Positions 32,627-41,566 of a DNA stretch of 64,000 nt are shown one piece after another. How positions within the stretch are numbered: position 1 is the first letter of the stretch; each line of letters opens with the position of its first letter. Source of the stretch: CAVQWH01 sp963717595 (GTDB lineage: Bacteria > Patescibacteriota > Saccharimonadia > Saccharimonadales > Saccharimonadaceae); contig CAVQWH010000001.1 in NCBI GenBank assembly GCA_963717595.1, positions 372,001 to 436,000 of the forward strand, given 5' to 3'. The notes under the pieces were generated by a model, which had not been told where the DNA came from, searched no databases, and saw only the letters and a program-made list of their open reading frames with translations. The position numbers and the translations under genes were made by a program.

Positions 32627-34306
32627 TTACTTCAAAGCAATTTTCCCTAGCGATAACATGTGTTTTTCACGATAATTTGCAAATGCTTCGCGCGAAGTGC
32701 CATGACGGCGTATAAAAGCACTTAAACGCTCGCTGCCGATGTAGTGAGGCAAGATTACGTAGGTTGCTCCACACTTATAAAGCGCAATTGATTCTTCGTA
32801 ATTGTTGGCATGACAAACTACTATAGTTTTTGGATTTACCCGGTGTATATATTTAATAAGTTGCTGGTTGATACTGAAATCGGTAATAGTACTAACAATA
32901 AGTCGGGAATTTCTTACGCCGATTTCTCTGAGCAACTCAATGTCTGTTGCATCACCATACATAAATGGCAAGTGTTGTCTTTCAAGTAGCTCAATTACGG
33001 CAGGATCATAATCGACAATTAGATACTTTTGCCTCATCTGCTTGAAGGTTTTGACGAATTCATGCCCACCTTTTTTGTATCCAAATAAAACTAGTGGATG
33101 ACTTGTAACTGTTCCTTTTTCTTCGTGGGAAATTCTATCCCTAAAGAAGTGCAGCCGTTTTTCTAGTTGGGAGAATATGCCATTGTCGTAATGCATTAAA
33201 TAAGTAGAAATAGTAATTGTAATGATTGCTACTAGTGTAATAATAGCGCTCAAGGTAGGGCTTACTATCCCTGAGTTCTGGGCTAATACGACTAAAATAA
33301 TGGAGAACTCACTGACCTGCGAAAGATTAACTCCAGCTTTAAAGCTAGTGCGTTTCGTGTAGCCAAATAAATTAAGGCTTACTATTGCAGCTAACGGCTT
33401 CAACAGCACAACTAATGCCGACAAAATAATCGCTGGCCCAATTCCGGCAGTGAGGTGGGTAATATTTAAGCTTTGACCTAAAGTTATGAAAAACAAGACT
33501 ACAAAGAAATCACGCAAAGGCTTTAGGCGAGCTGCCATTTCTTGGCTATAAGGAAGGCTAGCAAGACTTACGCCAGCAAACAAAGCACCAACTTCAATTG
33601 AAAAGCCTGTCCATTCAAATAAAGTTGCTACGCCAAACCCCCATGCAATAGTAAATAGAAACAAGAGTTCTTGGCTTTTTGCAAAAAACTTACTAAGGCG
33701 CGGCAGTATTTTTGCGGTAACCAGATATAATATTGCTGCTAAAATTATACCTTTAATAACCAATAAGCTTATTTCATCTAAACCAAAACCACCTTTGCCG
33801 GCAGCTACAAATAACAAAGCTATGGTGGCTACTATGTCATCGAGTAAGATGACGCCGATTGCAATTTGGCCATGTAGTCTGGTCTGTTCTTTTTTATCCG
33901 ATAGGACTTTAACAATGATAATTGTGCTACTAAAGAATAAACATAATCCCACTATTAAGGCTTCGGTAAAAGAAAATCCAAAAGATTGTGTTACTAGTAA
34001 TCCTACGGAGGTCATAATAATCAACTCAACTAAGGCGGTAACAAGGACGACTTTACCTACCTTTTTGAAGACTGAAGCATTCAAGCCGAGACCAATTATG
34101 AAAAGTAGCAGGGTAATACCAATGCTCGAAAAAGTCTCAAAAGTAGAGCTAGCCGGTATTAAATGCAAGATTGAAAGGCCGATTAATATGCCGGTTAAAA
34201 TATAACCTAGTATTAACGGCTGTCTAAGTAAGCGCACAATAATTGAAACTGCAGTTACAAAAACAATTATTATGCTAAGCTGAACGAAAATTTCTAAATG
34301 ATTCAT
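32627..34306 (-). CDS. CPA2-type cation:proton antiporter with RCK/TrkA-N domain (Kef/Ybal-like)
   Basis: Exchanges K+ or Na+ for H+ across the membrane. The 559 residues comprise about twelve hydrophobic segments (residues 1-375) with the family landmarks RQPLILGYILTGILIG near 27 and LLLFIIGLGLNASVFKKVGK near 66, followed by a cytoplasmic Rossmann domain (about 395-520) whose nucleotide loop is degenerate (LFGYKKGGHEF) and which includes VDYDPAVIELL and YGDATDIELL. The latter gates transport in response to nucleotides. The gene is sandwiched between grpE and dnaK on the opposite strand, and a TTACAAT -10 lies about 24 bases upstream of its start. Confidence 0.9.
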   Translation of the reverse strand: MNHLEIFVQLSIIIVFVTAVSIIVRLLRQPLILGYILTGILIGLSILHLIPASSTFETFSSIGITLLLFIIGLGLNASVFKKVGKVVLVTALVELIIMTSVGLLVTQSFGFSFTEALIVGLCLFFSSTIIIVKVLSDKKEQTRLHGQIAIGVILLDDIVATIALLFVAAGKGGFGLDEISLLVIKGIILAAILYLVTAKILPRLSKFFAKSQELLFLFTIAWGFGVATLFEWTGFSIEVGALFAGVSLASLPYSQEMAARLKPLRDFFVVLFFITLGQSLNITHLTAGIGPAIILSALVVLLKPLAAIVSLNLFGYTKRTSFKAGVNLSQVSEFSIILVVLAQNSGIVSPTLSAIITLVAIITITISTYLMHYDNGIFSQLEKRLHFFRDRISHEEKGTVTSHPLVLFGYKKGGHEFVKTFKQMRQKYLIVDYDPAVIELLERQHLPFMYGDATDIELLREIGVRNSRLIVSTITDFSINQQLIKYIHRVNPKTIVVCHANNYEESIALYKCGATYVILPHYIGSERLSAFIRRHGTSREAFANYREKHMLSLGKIALK

Positions 34307-34392
34307 GGATTTGGTTTATCTGTTTTATTGTAACAACTTATGCTTAATTATGCCTGCTTAAGAGGCAATTAGCAAATAAACTAATTATTAAA

Positions 34393-34419
34393 TTAGCACT
34401 CTTGACACTTGAGTGCTAA
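34393..34419 (+). promoter_or_regulatory. CIRCE operator 1 of dnaK with embedded promoter
   Basis: A perfect CIRCE (TTAGCACTC-N9-GAGTGCTAA). The spacer carries a consensus -35, TTGACA (34402-34407), and a -10, TATATT, follows at 34424-34429 (16-base spacer). Confidence 0.93.
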
Positions 34420-34439
34420 TTTTTATATTATGAATAATG

Positions 34440-34466
34440 TTGGCAATCTCTAACTTAGAGTGCTAA
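34440..34466 (+). promoter_or_regulatory. Second, degenerate CIRCE operator of dnaK
   Basis: TTGGCAATC-N9-GAGTGCTAA: the right arm is perfect and the left arm has two mismatches, with the correct 9-base spacer. It lies downstream of the -10, within the leader, and could act as a roadblock. Confidence 0.65.
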
Positions 34467-34513
34467 AATATAAGCAGTTTTTACATCAACTTATATCTTA
34501 AAAGGAGAAATAA

Positions 34514-36433
34514 ATGAGCAAAATTATTGGTATTGACTTGGGTACTACCAACAGCGCTATGGCTTACATGGTTGCTGGCAAGCCTGAAGTCATTGCAAAT
34601 GCTGAAGGCAACCGCACGACTCCAAGTGTGGTAGCTATCAACAAAAGCGGCGAGCGCTTGGTGGGTCAGATTGCGCAACGCCAGCGTGTTACTAATGCTA
34701 AAAATACGATTTACGGCGTGAAACGTTTAATTGGCCGTAAATTTTCTGACAAAGAAGTTCAAAAAGACCATGACATTATGCCGTATGAAATTGTTAAAAG
34801 CGGCACAGGCGTAAAGGTTAAAATGTCTGGTAAAGAATATAGCCCCGAAGAAGTCAGCGCTATGATTTTAGGCAAAATCAAAGCTGATGCGGAAAGCTAT
34901 TTGGGCGACAAAGTAACTGAAGCTGTAATCACAGTACCAGCCTACTTTGACGACTCTCAGCGCCAGGCTACTAAAGACGCCGGTAAGATTGCTGGGCTTG
35001 AAGTAAAGCGAATTATTAACGAGCCGACTGCCGCTGCCCTTGCCTATGGCTTGGATAAAAATAAAGAAGAAAAAATCGCTGTCTTCGACCTTGGTGGCGG
35101 TACGTTTGACGTGTCTATTCTTGAGTTAGGCGATGGTGTGTTTGAAGTTAAATCTACTAATGGCGACACTCACCTTGGTGGTGAAGACTTTGATAACCGC
35201 ATTGTTAACTACTTTTTGGAAGAATTCAAGAAAGAGCACGGAGTTGATCTTAAGGGTGACAACGCTGCTATGCAGCGCCTAAAAGATGAAGCTGAAAAAG
35301 CTAAAAAAGAGCTCTCTACCACAAACGAAACAGAGATTAACTTACCATTCTTAACTGCAGATGCCGAAGGTCCTAAACACTTTGAAACTAAACTAACACG
35401 AGCCAAGTTGGAAGAGTTGGTATCTGAGTTAATTGATAAAACCCAAGCTCCATGCGAGAAAGCTTTGAAAGATGCCGGTCTTAAAGCTGGCGATATCAAT
35501 GAGATAGTTTTGGTTGGCGGCATGACTCGAATGCCAGCAGTGATTGAAAAAGTGAAGAAGATTTTTGGCAAAGAGCCTTTGAAGGGCGTTAACCCTGATG
35601 AAGTTGTGGCAGTCGGTGCTGCTATTCAAGCCGGTGTGCTGCAGGGCGATGTTAAAGACGTATTGCTCTTAGATGTTACGCCTCTTTCGCTTGGCATTGA
35701 AACGCTTGGCGGCGTTACTAATAAGTTGATTGAACGAAACACAACTGTTCCTACCAGTAAATCTGAAGTTTATTCAACCGCTGCTGACAATCAGCCGCAA
35801 GTAGAAATCCACGTACTTCAAGGCGAGCGTGAAATGGCAGCCGACAACAAGTCGCTCGGTAGGTTTATCTTGGATGGTATTGCTCCGGCGCCTCGTGGCG
35901 TGCCGCAAATTGAAGTTACATTTAATATTGATGCCAACGGTATCTTGAATGTAACCGCTAAAGACAAAGGTACTGGCAAAGAGCAGAGTATTACCATTCA
36001 AAACAGCGGTAATCTTTCAAAAGAAGATATTGAGAAGGCTCAAAAAGAGGCTGAATCTCACGCCGATGAAGACAAGAAAAAGCGCGAAGCTATTGAAGCC
36101 CGCAACGTACTAGAAAATGCTATTTACCAGGCTGAAAAAATGCCTAGTGAATACAAGGATAAGATTTCTGACGAAGACAAGAAAACGATTGAAGAAGCTG
36201 TTGCAGAGGCTAAAAAACACCAGTCTTCAGAAGACAAAGAAGAGCTTGAGAAAGCTAGCAAAGAGTTGATGGAGAAGTTGCCCAGGCTATCGGCGCTAAA
36301 CTTTACCAAGCTACTTCAGAAGATGCAAAGCCTGAAGAAGGTGGTAAAAAGCCAGAAGATAAAAATTCGCCAGCTGGCGAAGATGAACCTGTTGAAGGCG
36401 AAGTTGTCGACGAAAAAGAAAAATAAAACTTAA
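34514..36433 (+). CDS. dnaK: Chaperone protein DnaK (Hsp70), C-terminal frameshift in this sequence
   Basis: ATP-driven chaperone. The nucleotide-binding domain is intact (IGIDLGTTNSAMA at residue 5, VPAYFDDSQRQATKDAG near 140, FDLGGGTFDVS near 194, LVGGMTRMP near 335), as is the substrate domain (LLDVTPLSLGIETLGG near 392). After residue 589 the frame turns basic (LPRLSALNFTKLL). One base out of phase the sequence gives the expected ending, QAIGAKLYQATSEDAKPEE and a final VEGEVVDEKEK with TAA at 36424-36426. A G missing at about 36280-36281 explains it. A Shine-Dalgarno AAAGGAG stands 8 bases before the ATG. Two CIRCE operators lie upstream. True limits are probably 34514-36426 (about 637 residues). 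Confidence 0.96.
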   Translation: MSKIIGIDLGTTNSAMAYMVAGKPEVIANAEGNRTTPSVVAINKSGERLVGQIAQRQRVTNAKNTIYGVKRLIGRKFSDKEVQKDHDIMPYEIVKSGTGVKVKMSGKEYSPEEVSAMILGKIKADAESYLGDKVTEAVITVPAYFDDSQRQATKDAGKIAGLEVKRIINEPTAAALAYGLDKNKEEKIAVFDLGGGTFDVSILELGDGVFEVKSTNGDTHLGGEDFDNRIVNYFLEEFKKEHGVDLKGDNAAMQRLKDEAEKAKKELSTTNETEINLPFLTADAEGPKHFETKLTRAKLEELVSELIDKTQAPCEKALKDAGLKAGDINEIVLVGGMTRMPAVIEKVKKIFGKEPLKGVNPDEVVAVGAAIQAGVLQGDVKDVLLLDVTPLSLGIETLGGVTNKLIERNTTVPTSKSEVYSTAADNQPQVEIHVLQGEREMAADNKSLGRFILDGIAPAPRGVPQIEVTFNIDANGILNVTAKDKGTGKEQSITIQNSGNLSKEDIEKAQKEAESHADEDKKKREAIEARNVLENAIYQAEKMPSEYKDKISDEDKKTIEEAVAEAKKHQSSEDKEELEKASKELMEKLPRLSALNFTKLLQKMQSLKKVVKSQKIKIRQLAKMNLLKAKLSTKKKNKT

Positions 36434-36451
36434 CTTTTATCTAGTTTAGTT

Positions 36452-37558
36452 TTATAAAGCTAAAAACAACGCCGCCCACACCATGCCTGGGTCAGCTTTG
36501 TAAAATGGTGCTTTGAACCACGAACCATTTGGATTGACAAGTTCGGGGTAGGTGCCATGCCGTTTGATTAGTTTCTCGAATTTAGCATACTCTTCGTCGT
36601 ATTCTGGACGCTTGAATTTTTTTAGACTGTGCAAATAAAATGTGCCATGCCATGTCCATATGGTTGTGCCCGTATAGTTTGGCATTAGCCATTTTCCCAT
36701 TCCAAAACGATAGTGAAATTTGCTCCAATCTTTACAGTATTCGAGCGGGTAGAGTTTCTGGTAGCCACTTTCTCGCAAGTAATCAAATGTACTGTCAGCT
36801 TTTTCTTTACTATCCACAACGTCAAGGAAAAATGGCATGAGCCCGCACTCAGAGCTCCAGGCATTTGTGGAGCGGTCGGCTTTATAAAAACGGCCGTTCC
36901 AATACTCTTCATTCAATATTTTTTGATAAACTTCTAAGCTAAACGGAAAGTCGAGTTTGAGTTTTTGAGCGCAGACACTCATACGTCCAATCAGTGCGAT
37001 TGAATAGGCGCTGCGATCGTAATTTACTGCATCTCTCATCTCGGCGTAGCGAACACTAGTCTTAAGGTCACCGGTCTTGGGGTTTAGATATGTTGCGGCA
37101 TAATTTTTAAGTCGTTTATTAAGAAGCTTAGCTTCCATTGGCCGGAGTCTGTACTCGCTAACCACCAAACTGTGAAGTAACCAAGGCAGTGCATCAATAG
37201 ATTTTTTGGCTGGAGCATTGAAAGTGTTGCCGGCTTTGTCTATACAAAGCGTGACGTGATCTACTTTCATATAATGTAACAGCGCCCAGTTTAGCGTATG
37301 GCGAACATTATCTCCTTTCCCCAACTTAACTAGACTACCTGCCACTGTCCCGAAATCTCTCATCCAGAAGAAATCGAAATGGCCAAGCGATGTACGATAA
37401 AAATCCCCTTCCCATAAACGATCTAGTATTTGTTCACAAATCTCGCTAGGCGTACCGTCGAACCGTTCAATCTTACCGAAGTAGCGATTATAAATTTGAC
37501 GAGACCAAACCCGGATTGTCCCAAGTATTACGCCTATACTGCGATAAAGTCGCTCCAT
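36452..37558 (-). CDS. Putative six-hairpin glycosidase-like protein
   Basis: A 368-residue soluble protein with repeated aromatic, helical segments (FFWMRDFGTVAGSLVKLG near residue 62; DALPWLLHSLVVSEYRL near 125; MRDAVNYDRSAYSIALIGR near 175; GTTIWTWHGTFYLHSLKKF near 290; PELVNPNGSWFKAPFYKADPG near 340), a pattern of (alpha/alpha)6 toroid glycoside hydrolases, with acidic residues near the loops. I cannot assign a family or substrate. The frame is open to ATG 37579, but the -10 element TGTTATACT falls inside that extension and ends 7 bases before ATG 37558, so the shorter start is chosen. It lies between dnaK and dnaJ on the other strand. Confidence 0.6.
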   Translation of the reverse strand: MERLYRSIGVILGTIRVWSRQIYNRYFGKIERFDGTPSEICEQILDRLWEGDFYRTSLGHFDFFWMRDFGTVAGSLVKLGKGDNVRHTLNWALLHYMKVDHVTLCIDKAGNTFNAPAKKSIDALPWLLHSLVVSEYRLRPMEAKLLNKRLKNYAATYLNPKTGDLKTSVRYAEMRDAVNYDRSAYSIALIGRMSVCAQKLKLDFPFSLEVYQKILNEEYWNGRFYKADRSTNAWSSECGLMPFFLDVVDSKEKADSTFDYLRESGYQKLYPLEYCKDWSKFHYRFGMGKWLMPNYTGTTIWTWHGTFYLHSLKKFKRPEYDEEYAKFEKLIKRHGTYPELVNPNGSWFKAPFYKADPGMVWAALFLAL

Positions 37559-37565
37559 GCATAAA

Positions 37566-37574
37566 AGTATAACA
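37566..37574 (-). promoter_or_regulatory. Extended -10 promoter, leaderless type, deciding the start at 37558
   Basis: On the minus strand TGTTATACT is followed by 7 bases and the ATG at 37558. Confidence 0.6.
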
Positions 37575-37647
37575 GACAAGATGCGTTATTATTGATTATC
37601 TACTGACAACTTTCTGTTTAATCTCGTAGGCGTTAAAAATTTATAAA

Positions 37648-37674
37648 TTAGCACTCTAGATTTTTGAGTGCTAA
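37648..37674 (+). promoter_or_regulatory. CIRCE operator of dnaJ
   Basis: A perfect CIRCE (TTAGCACTC-N9-GAGTGCTAA) ends 18 bases before the dnaJ ATG. A -10-like TATCAT (37680-37685) lies 7 bases before the start codon, which suggests a leaderless dnaJ mRNA under HrcA control. Confidence 0.92.
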
Positions 37675-37692
37675 TTTTGTATCATATACTAG

Positions 37693-38802
37693 ATGTCTAA
37701 ACGTGATTATTACGAAATTTTAGGAATTGGTAAAAGCGCCTCAGCTGATGAAATTAAGAAGGCGTTTAGAAAACTTGCCGTTAAATATCACCCAGATAAA
37801 CAAGGCGGAGATGAGAAGAAATTTAAAGAAATCAATGAAGCTTACGAAGTCTTAAAAGATCCTTCAAAAAGGCAGCGCTACGATCAATTTGGCCACGCTG
37901 GTGTTGGGGGTAATGGTGCTAGCGGGGGTAATCCTTTTGGAGGTTATCAAGGGTTTGGTGGTCAAGGCCAGAACGTTAATTTTGATTTTGGCGACTTAGG
38001 GCTTGGCGATATATTTGGCAGCTTCTTTGGCGGCGGCCGGCAGCAACAGGGCCATGGTCCGCGTCGTGGACGTGACGTTGAGACAGATATAACTTTGACT
38101 TTTGAAGAAGCTGTATTTGGTACGGAAAAAACACTCCATCTTGCACTCGAAGATGAGTGCTCTCATTGTAAAGGAACAACTGTCGAGCCAGGTTATGAAA
38201 TGAAAACCTGTGAAACTTGCAAAGGCTCTGGCCAGCAAACACGTGTCATGAACACGATGTTTGGGCAGATTCAACAAGCCGTTGTTTGCCCGACTTGTGA
38301 CGGGCGCGGCCAAATACCTGAAAAAGTTTGTAGTGTATGTAAAGGCAAGGGCACGGAACGCAAAAAACAAGCCATTAACTTAAAAGTACCTGCGGGTATT
38401 GATGATGGAGCGACGATTCGTTTGCGTGAGCATGGAGAAGCAGTTGCGACAGGTGCCAAGGGAGATTTATATGTACACATGCGGGTTAAGCCCCATAAAA
38501 AATTCACCCGCGAAGGCGATTTGATTTTGAGTGAAGAAGAAGTAGGCATGGTTGATGCGACGCTAGGTACGGAAATTGATGTGGAGACTGTTGATGGTCC
38601 GGTTCGCATGAAAGTGCCTGCTGGCACTCAGAGTGGTACAGATTTTAAACTCTCAGGCCATGGCGTTCCTCATTTGCGAGGTGAAAAGCGTGGTGCTCAT
38701 ATAGTTAGCTTAATAGTCAAAACTCCTACTAAACTTAGTAAAAAGCAAAAAGAACTGCTAGAAGAATTCGGCTCCACACCAAAGAAGCGCGGTATATTTT
38801 AA
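37693..38802 (+). CDS. dnaJ: Chaperone protein DnaJ
   Basis: Co-chaperone that delivers substrates to DnaK and stimulates its ATPase. The J domain (1-70) has the HPD motif in VKYHPDKQGG near residue 33. A Gly/Phe-rich region (about 72-125) follows, then four zinc-binding repeats: CSHCKGTT near 152 (the first deviates from C-x-x-C-x-G-x-G), CETCKGSG, CPTCDGRG and CSVCKGKG. The C-terminal substrate domain runs to residue 369, with normal length. It is under its own CIRCE, apart from dnaK, with one minus-strand gene in between, so HrcA controls a split chaperone regulon. Confidence 0.96.
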   Translation: MSKRDYYEILGIGKSASADEIKKAFRKLAVKYHPDKQGGDEKKFKEINEAYEVLKDPSKRQRYDQFGHAGVGGNGASGGNPFGGYQGFGGQGQNVNFDFGDLGLGDIFGSFFGGGRQQQGHGPRRGRDVETDITLTFEEAVFGTEKTLHLALEDECSHCKGTTVEPGYEMKTCETCKGSGQQTRVMNTMFGQIQQAVVCPTCDGRGQIPEKVCSVCKGKGTERKKQAINLKVPAGIDDGATIRLREHGEAVATGAKGDLYVHMRVKPHKKFTREGDLILSEEEVGMVDATLGTEIDVETVDGPVRMKVPAGTQSGTDFKLSGHGVPHLRGEKRGAHIVSLIVKTPTKLSKKQKELLEEFGSTPKKRGIF

Positions 38803-38824
38803 TTATTGGGCGAAAGCTGCGGTG

Positions 38825-39451
38825 TCAATTAGTTGGGCGCAAGCTATTCGGTCCAGAACCCCGCTGAAAAAGCGTAGGCACTCTCTCGGCTCTTCGGGCC
38901 TGGGCTCCTCTAGATATATTAGTAGCATCGTCTACAGGATCTAAATGATACGGATTGCAGCAAGCGTGTGTCCTACATAGATGATCTCCTAGTAAGCCGT
39001 CTATTTCTTCACCGCGGAGGATAGAAAGAGTGGCTCTATGCGCTTTACTATCTCTTAACCCTAAAGCGCCAACTGTTATTCTAGGATAATGAGACTTACC
39101 TTTTTCATCATAAGGGACTGAAAGAGGTAGGCGCCAGCAACCCAGCTCTTCATCAAATACAAAACCTTCTCTTGATAGTAAGTATTGTGCCAGTAGGATT
39201 ACTTCTTCAGGTTGATCAATTTGCGGTATTGTCGCGGTTCTTATTAGTTCTTGAAATTGTCGGCGACTAAATTCTACTGAGGGTAAAATTCCACCCCATT
39301 TAGTCACTAACACTTCATCTTTGGTAAAGTCGTGGCCTTCAGGTAGCAAGGGGTCTGGCGGTAAGTGCAAAGCAAATCTTCCGCTTGGATAATGCAAGAT
39401 ATCAGGTGTTTCTTTATCTTTTAGATCTGCTGGTCTCTCTGCTGCTGCCAT
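38825..39451 (-). CDS. HNH-endonuclease-like protein
   Basis: A 208-residue soluble protein. The C-terminal third carries the zinc-loop type HNH signature GDHLCRTHACCNPYHLDPVDD near residue 155, as found in homing and phage-type nucleases (a Cys/His cluster, then N-P-x-H-L-x-P). The N-terminal two thirds are unknown. It may be a mobile-type endonuclease or a DNA-damage protein. A very strong Shine-Dalgarno sequence lies 30 bases upstream of the ATG, out of usual range, with a small hairpin between. The region just after its stop repeats imperfectly in the dnaJ 3' flank (38801-38818 and 38827-38845). Confidence 0.72.
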   Translation of the reverse strand: MAAAERPADLKDKETPDILHYPSGRFALHLPPDPLLPEGHDFTKDEVLVTKWGGILPSVEFSRRQFQELIRTATIPQIDQPEEVILLAQYLLSREGFVFDEELGCWRLPLSVPYDEKGKSHYPRITVGALGLRDSKAHRATLSILRGEEIDGLLGDHLCRTHACCNPYHLDPVDDATNISRGAQARRAERVPTLFQRGSGPNSLRPTN

Positions 39452-39479
39452 ATATTTTACTAACTAACAATAAAGTTAG

Positions 39480-39490
39480 ATCACCTCCTA
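39480..39490 (-). promoter_or_regulatory. Full-length Shine-Dalgarno sequence at unusual distance
   Basis: On the minus strand AGGAGGTGATC is complementary to the 16S rRNA tail. It stands about 29 bases before the HNH gene ATG (39451), with a 5-bp hairpin CTAAC/GTTAG between, and no good start codon at normal spacing. Confidence 0.4.
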
Positions 39491-39600
39491 TATGATTAAT
39501 CTTAACATGATGTCTTACTTCGTAAGCTTAAAAGTTGAGGTAAAATCCACAATCAACCCTGTTAATGATTTGATAAGTATGATATAGTAATAAAATACTT

Positions 39601-41067
39601 ATGGAAATAAGCAAGTCAGCTGCTAGAGGAAAAAAGTTTCTGGTAACACCTGAACAGTCTTTAGCACTACAAACCTATGAATACTTTAAGGGCGGCCCTG
39701 ACCGCCAGGCTTTATTAGAAGAATTTCAAAATGGGGATTCTCTGGAATTAGAATTAGACTACCCAAGGTTGAGCTCGCAGTCTGTTGATCATCATGTCGC
39801 CAATCTTGACAGACTTGTTTATGCAAAAGATGGTGACGGTTATGATGCTACTACGGAATTTCGTCTAGCAGAGGCGTACTTTTTAAAACAAGCTGCGCGC
39901 CTAAATGATGCCAGTGAAGTGAGCCAAAGACAGGTCGACCATTTCCAGGAGATGAATGAGCAGCTTTATGGCGCTCCAGACCCAGAGCTAACAGCGCAAA
40001 TGTTAAGTAGGCTGTGGCAGGATATTTTTGCTCACCGCTCACCAGCCAACGAAGAACTGATTGATGATTTGCAAAATGGCTTTACTTTTACTAATCAATC
40101 AGGAGATCAGCTTTACGTGCCGCCTTTACCTAGTGTAGAAAGTTACCACGAAGATCTACCTACGCTTGATTCTGAAATACATGAGTGGCTGGAAAATTAT
40201 TTATTAAATGAACTAGCTCCAGCGTACCAAGTATTTCTAGACTATGTTAATGAGGCTGGCAAAGATAGTGGCGAGCATTTGTTCTTACCCGAAGAAGTAG
40301 CTATTTTATTTGAGAAAGCAGCAGCTGCCTTAGGTATAGAAATTGATGTTATTAAAGATGAAATCGGCACCAACTTGAGCTGGAGTTCTGTTGACAGGGC
40401 CGTTCATGTGGGTATGCAACGCAAACCAATCAAAGGAGCTAAAGACCTACTTGGTCTATTTGCTCATGAGGTATATGTACATGGCCAGCGTTCTCTTAAT
40501 GGTGCTATGTTAGAAAGTAAGCCTCTTGAAAATGGGCTTTTTACAGTCGCCGATTTTGACGAAGGCGAAGACCCAAGTTATTTAGGGTTTGAAGAGGGGC
40601 TAGCTACAGTAGTTCAAAAAGTTGTTTCTGGTAAAGAAAATATATGGAATATAGCAAGTATGGGTAACTATTTAAATATTGCCCTGGCTTCGATGGGCTG
40701 GACTCCACGCCAAGTTTTTGAAGTTATGAGTCGAGTTCGAATGATTATGAGGTCTGAAGAGGCGCCTGAATTATCTGAAGATATAGAGGAGAGTGCAAAA
40801 AAAGATGCTCTTGCCCAAGTAGTGCGTGTATTTAGGGCTACGCCAGCAGACAAAACTTATTCTACTAGCGAAGGCGTAACCTTACATTATGCAAAGGATC
40901 TTGCATATGCTGCAGGCAAAGCAAAGGCCGTATCATTTCTTAACTCAATGAGAGGCGATTCTTCTCAAATAAAAACCTTAAAATGGAAGAAATTGCTAGT
41001 TGGTCACTACGATCCTACAAACCATTATCATCGGGAATTAGTTGAAAGCTGCCTAACAAGTAACTAA
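39601..41067 (+). CDS. DUF1704 (MATCAP-like) zinc metallopeptidase
   Basis: A 488-residue protein with the active-site pattern of the DUF1704 family: HEVYVH (H289, E290, H294; H-E-x-x-x-H) followed by RSLNG, and the EEGLA motif near residue 331 that provides a further metal ligand and corresponds to the family's QEGLA box. Eukaryotic members of this family are tubulin tyrosine/glutamate carboxypeptidases; bacterial ones are uncharacterised. It has no signal peptide, so it acts in the cytoplasm. It heads a tight operon with a RimB-type protease (11 bases later) and a RimK ligase, which suggests trimming of C-terminal glutamates added by RimK. Possible -10 elements are TATAGT or TAAAAT in the last 30 bases before the ATG. 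Confidence 0.82.
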   Translation: MEISKSAARGKKFLVTPEQSLALQTYEYFKGGPDRQALLEEFQNGDSLELELDYPRLSSQSVDHHVANLDRLVYAKDGDGYDATTEFRLAEAYFLKQAARLNDASEVSQRQVDHFQEMNEQLYGAPDPELTAQMLSRLWQDIFAHRSPANEELIDDLQNGFTFTNQSGDQLYVPPLPSVESYHEDLPTLDSEIHEWLENYLLNELAPAYQVFLDYVNEAGKDSGEHLFLPEEVAILFEKAAAALGIEIDVIKDEIGTNLSWSSVDRAVHVGMQRKPIKGAKDLLGLFAHEVYVHGQRSLNGAMLESKPLENGLFTVADFDEGEDPSYLGFEEGLATVVQKVVSGKENIWNIASMGNYLNIALASMGWTPRQVFEVMSRVRMIMRSEEAPELSEDIEESAKKDALAQVVRVFRATPADKTYSTSEGVTLHYAKDLAYAAGKAKAVSFLNSMRGDSSQIKTLKWKKLLVGHYDPTNHYHRELVESCLTSN

Positions 41068-41077
41068 TATTATAAAT

Positions 41078-41566
41078 ATGGGGAAATACCAAGTTATCGT
41101 TGGTCGTTTTGAACACGTAGATATTGTGGGCAAGTTTAAGGACGTGCCTGCTAAGATTGATACCGGAGCTTATCGTTCCTCGATACATGCTACTAACATT
41201 GAAGTCTTAAAGCTGAATGGCAAAGATGTTTTGAAGTTTACACTCCTTGGCCACCCTGTTGCAAATAACCACAGAACGCTTGAAACTAGATCATTTAATA
41301 TTCGTAAAGTCCGCAGCTCTAATGGCCAGCTAACCACAAGATATGAAATCAACTTGAGAGTTAGGCTGGGCTATAAAATATTCAGCACGCCTTTTACGCT
41401 TATCGACCGCTCAAATAACATATTCCCCATACTAATCGGTCGTAAAGCTTTAAATAAACGCTTCATTGTAGACCCCAGCCTTGCAGGTATGAGTAGAGTA
41501 GAGCTAAAACTTGCCGCAGCCAGTGTGCCAATTGACGAAGAAGATCTGGAGGGGGTTAACGCATGA
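41078..41566 (+). CDS. RimB-type retropepsin-like peptidase (putative ATP-dependent zinc protease family)
   Basis: A 162-residue single-domain aspartic-peptidase-fold protein, with the catalytic triad AKIDTGAYRSSIHA near residue 28 (D-T-G-A), a middle part with ETRSFNIRKVRSSNG near 67-80, and the ending IFPILIGRKALNKRFIVDPS near 130, where the ILIGR loop matches the family. Relatives in gamma-proteobacteria (RimB) sit beside rimK and remove glutamates added by RimK to ribosomal protein S6. It starts 11 bases after the DUF1704 gene and overlaps the rimK start by 4 bases (ATGA), which indicates translational coupling. Confidence 0.88.
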   Translation: MGKYQVIVGRFEHVDIVGKFKDVPAKIDTGAYRSSIHATNIEVLKLNGKDVLKFTLLGHPVANNHRTLETRSFNIRKVRSSNGQLTTRYEINLRVRLGYKIFSTPFTLIDRSNNIFPILIGRKALNKRFIVDPSLAGMSRVELKLAAASVPIDEEDLEGVNA

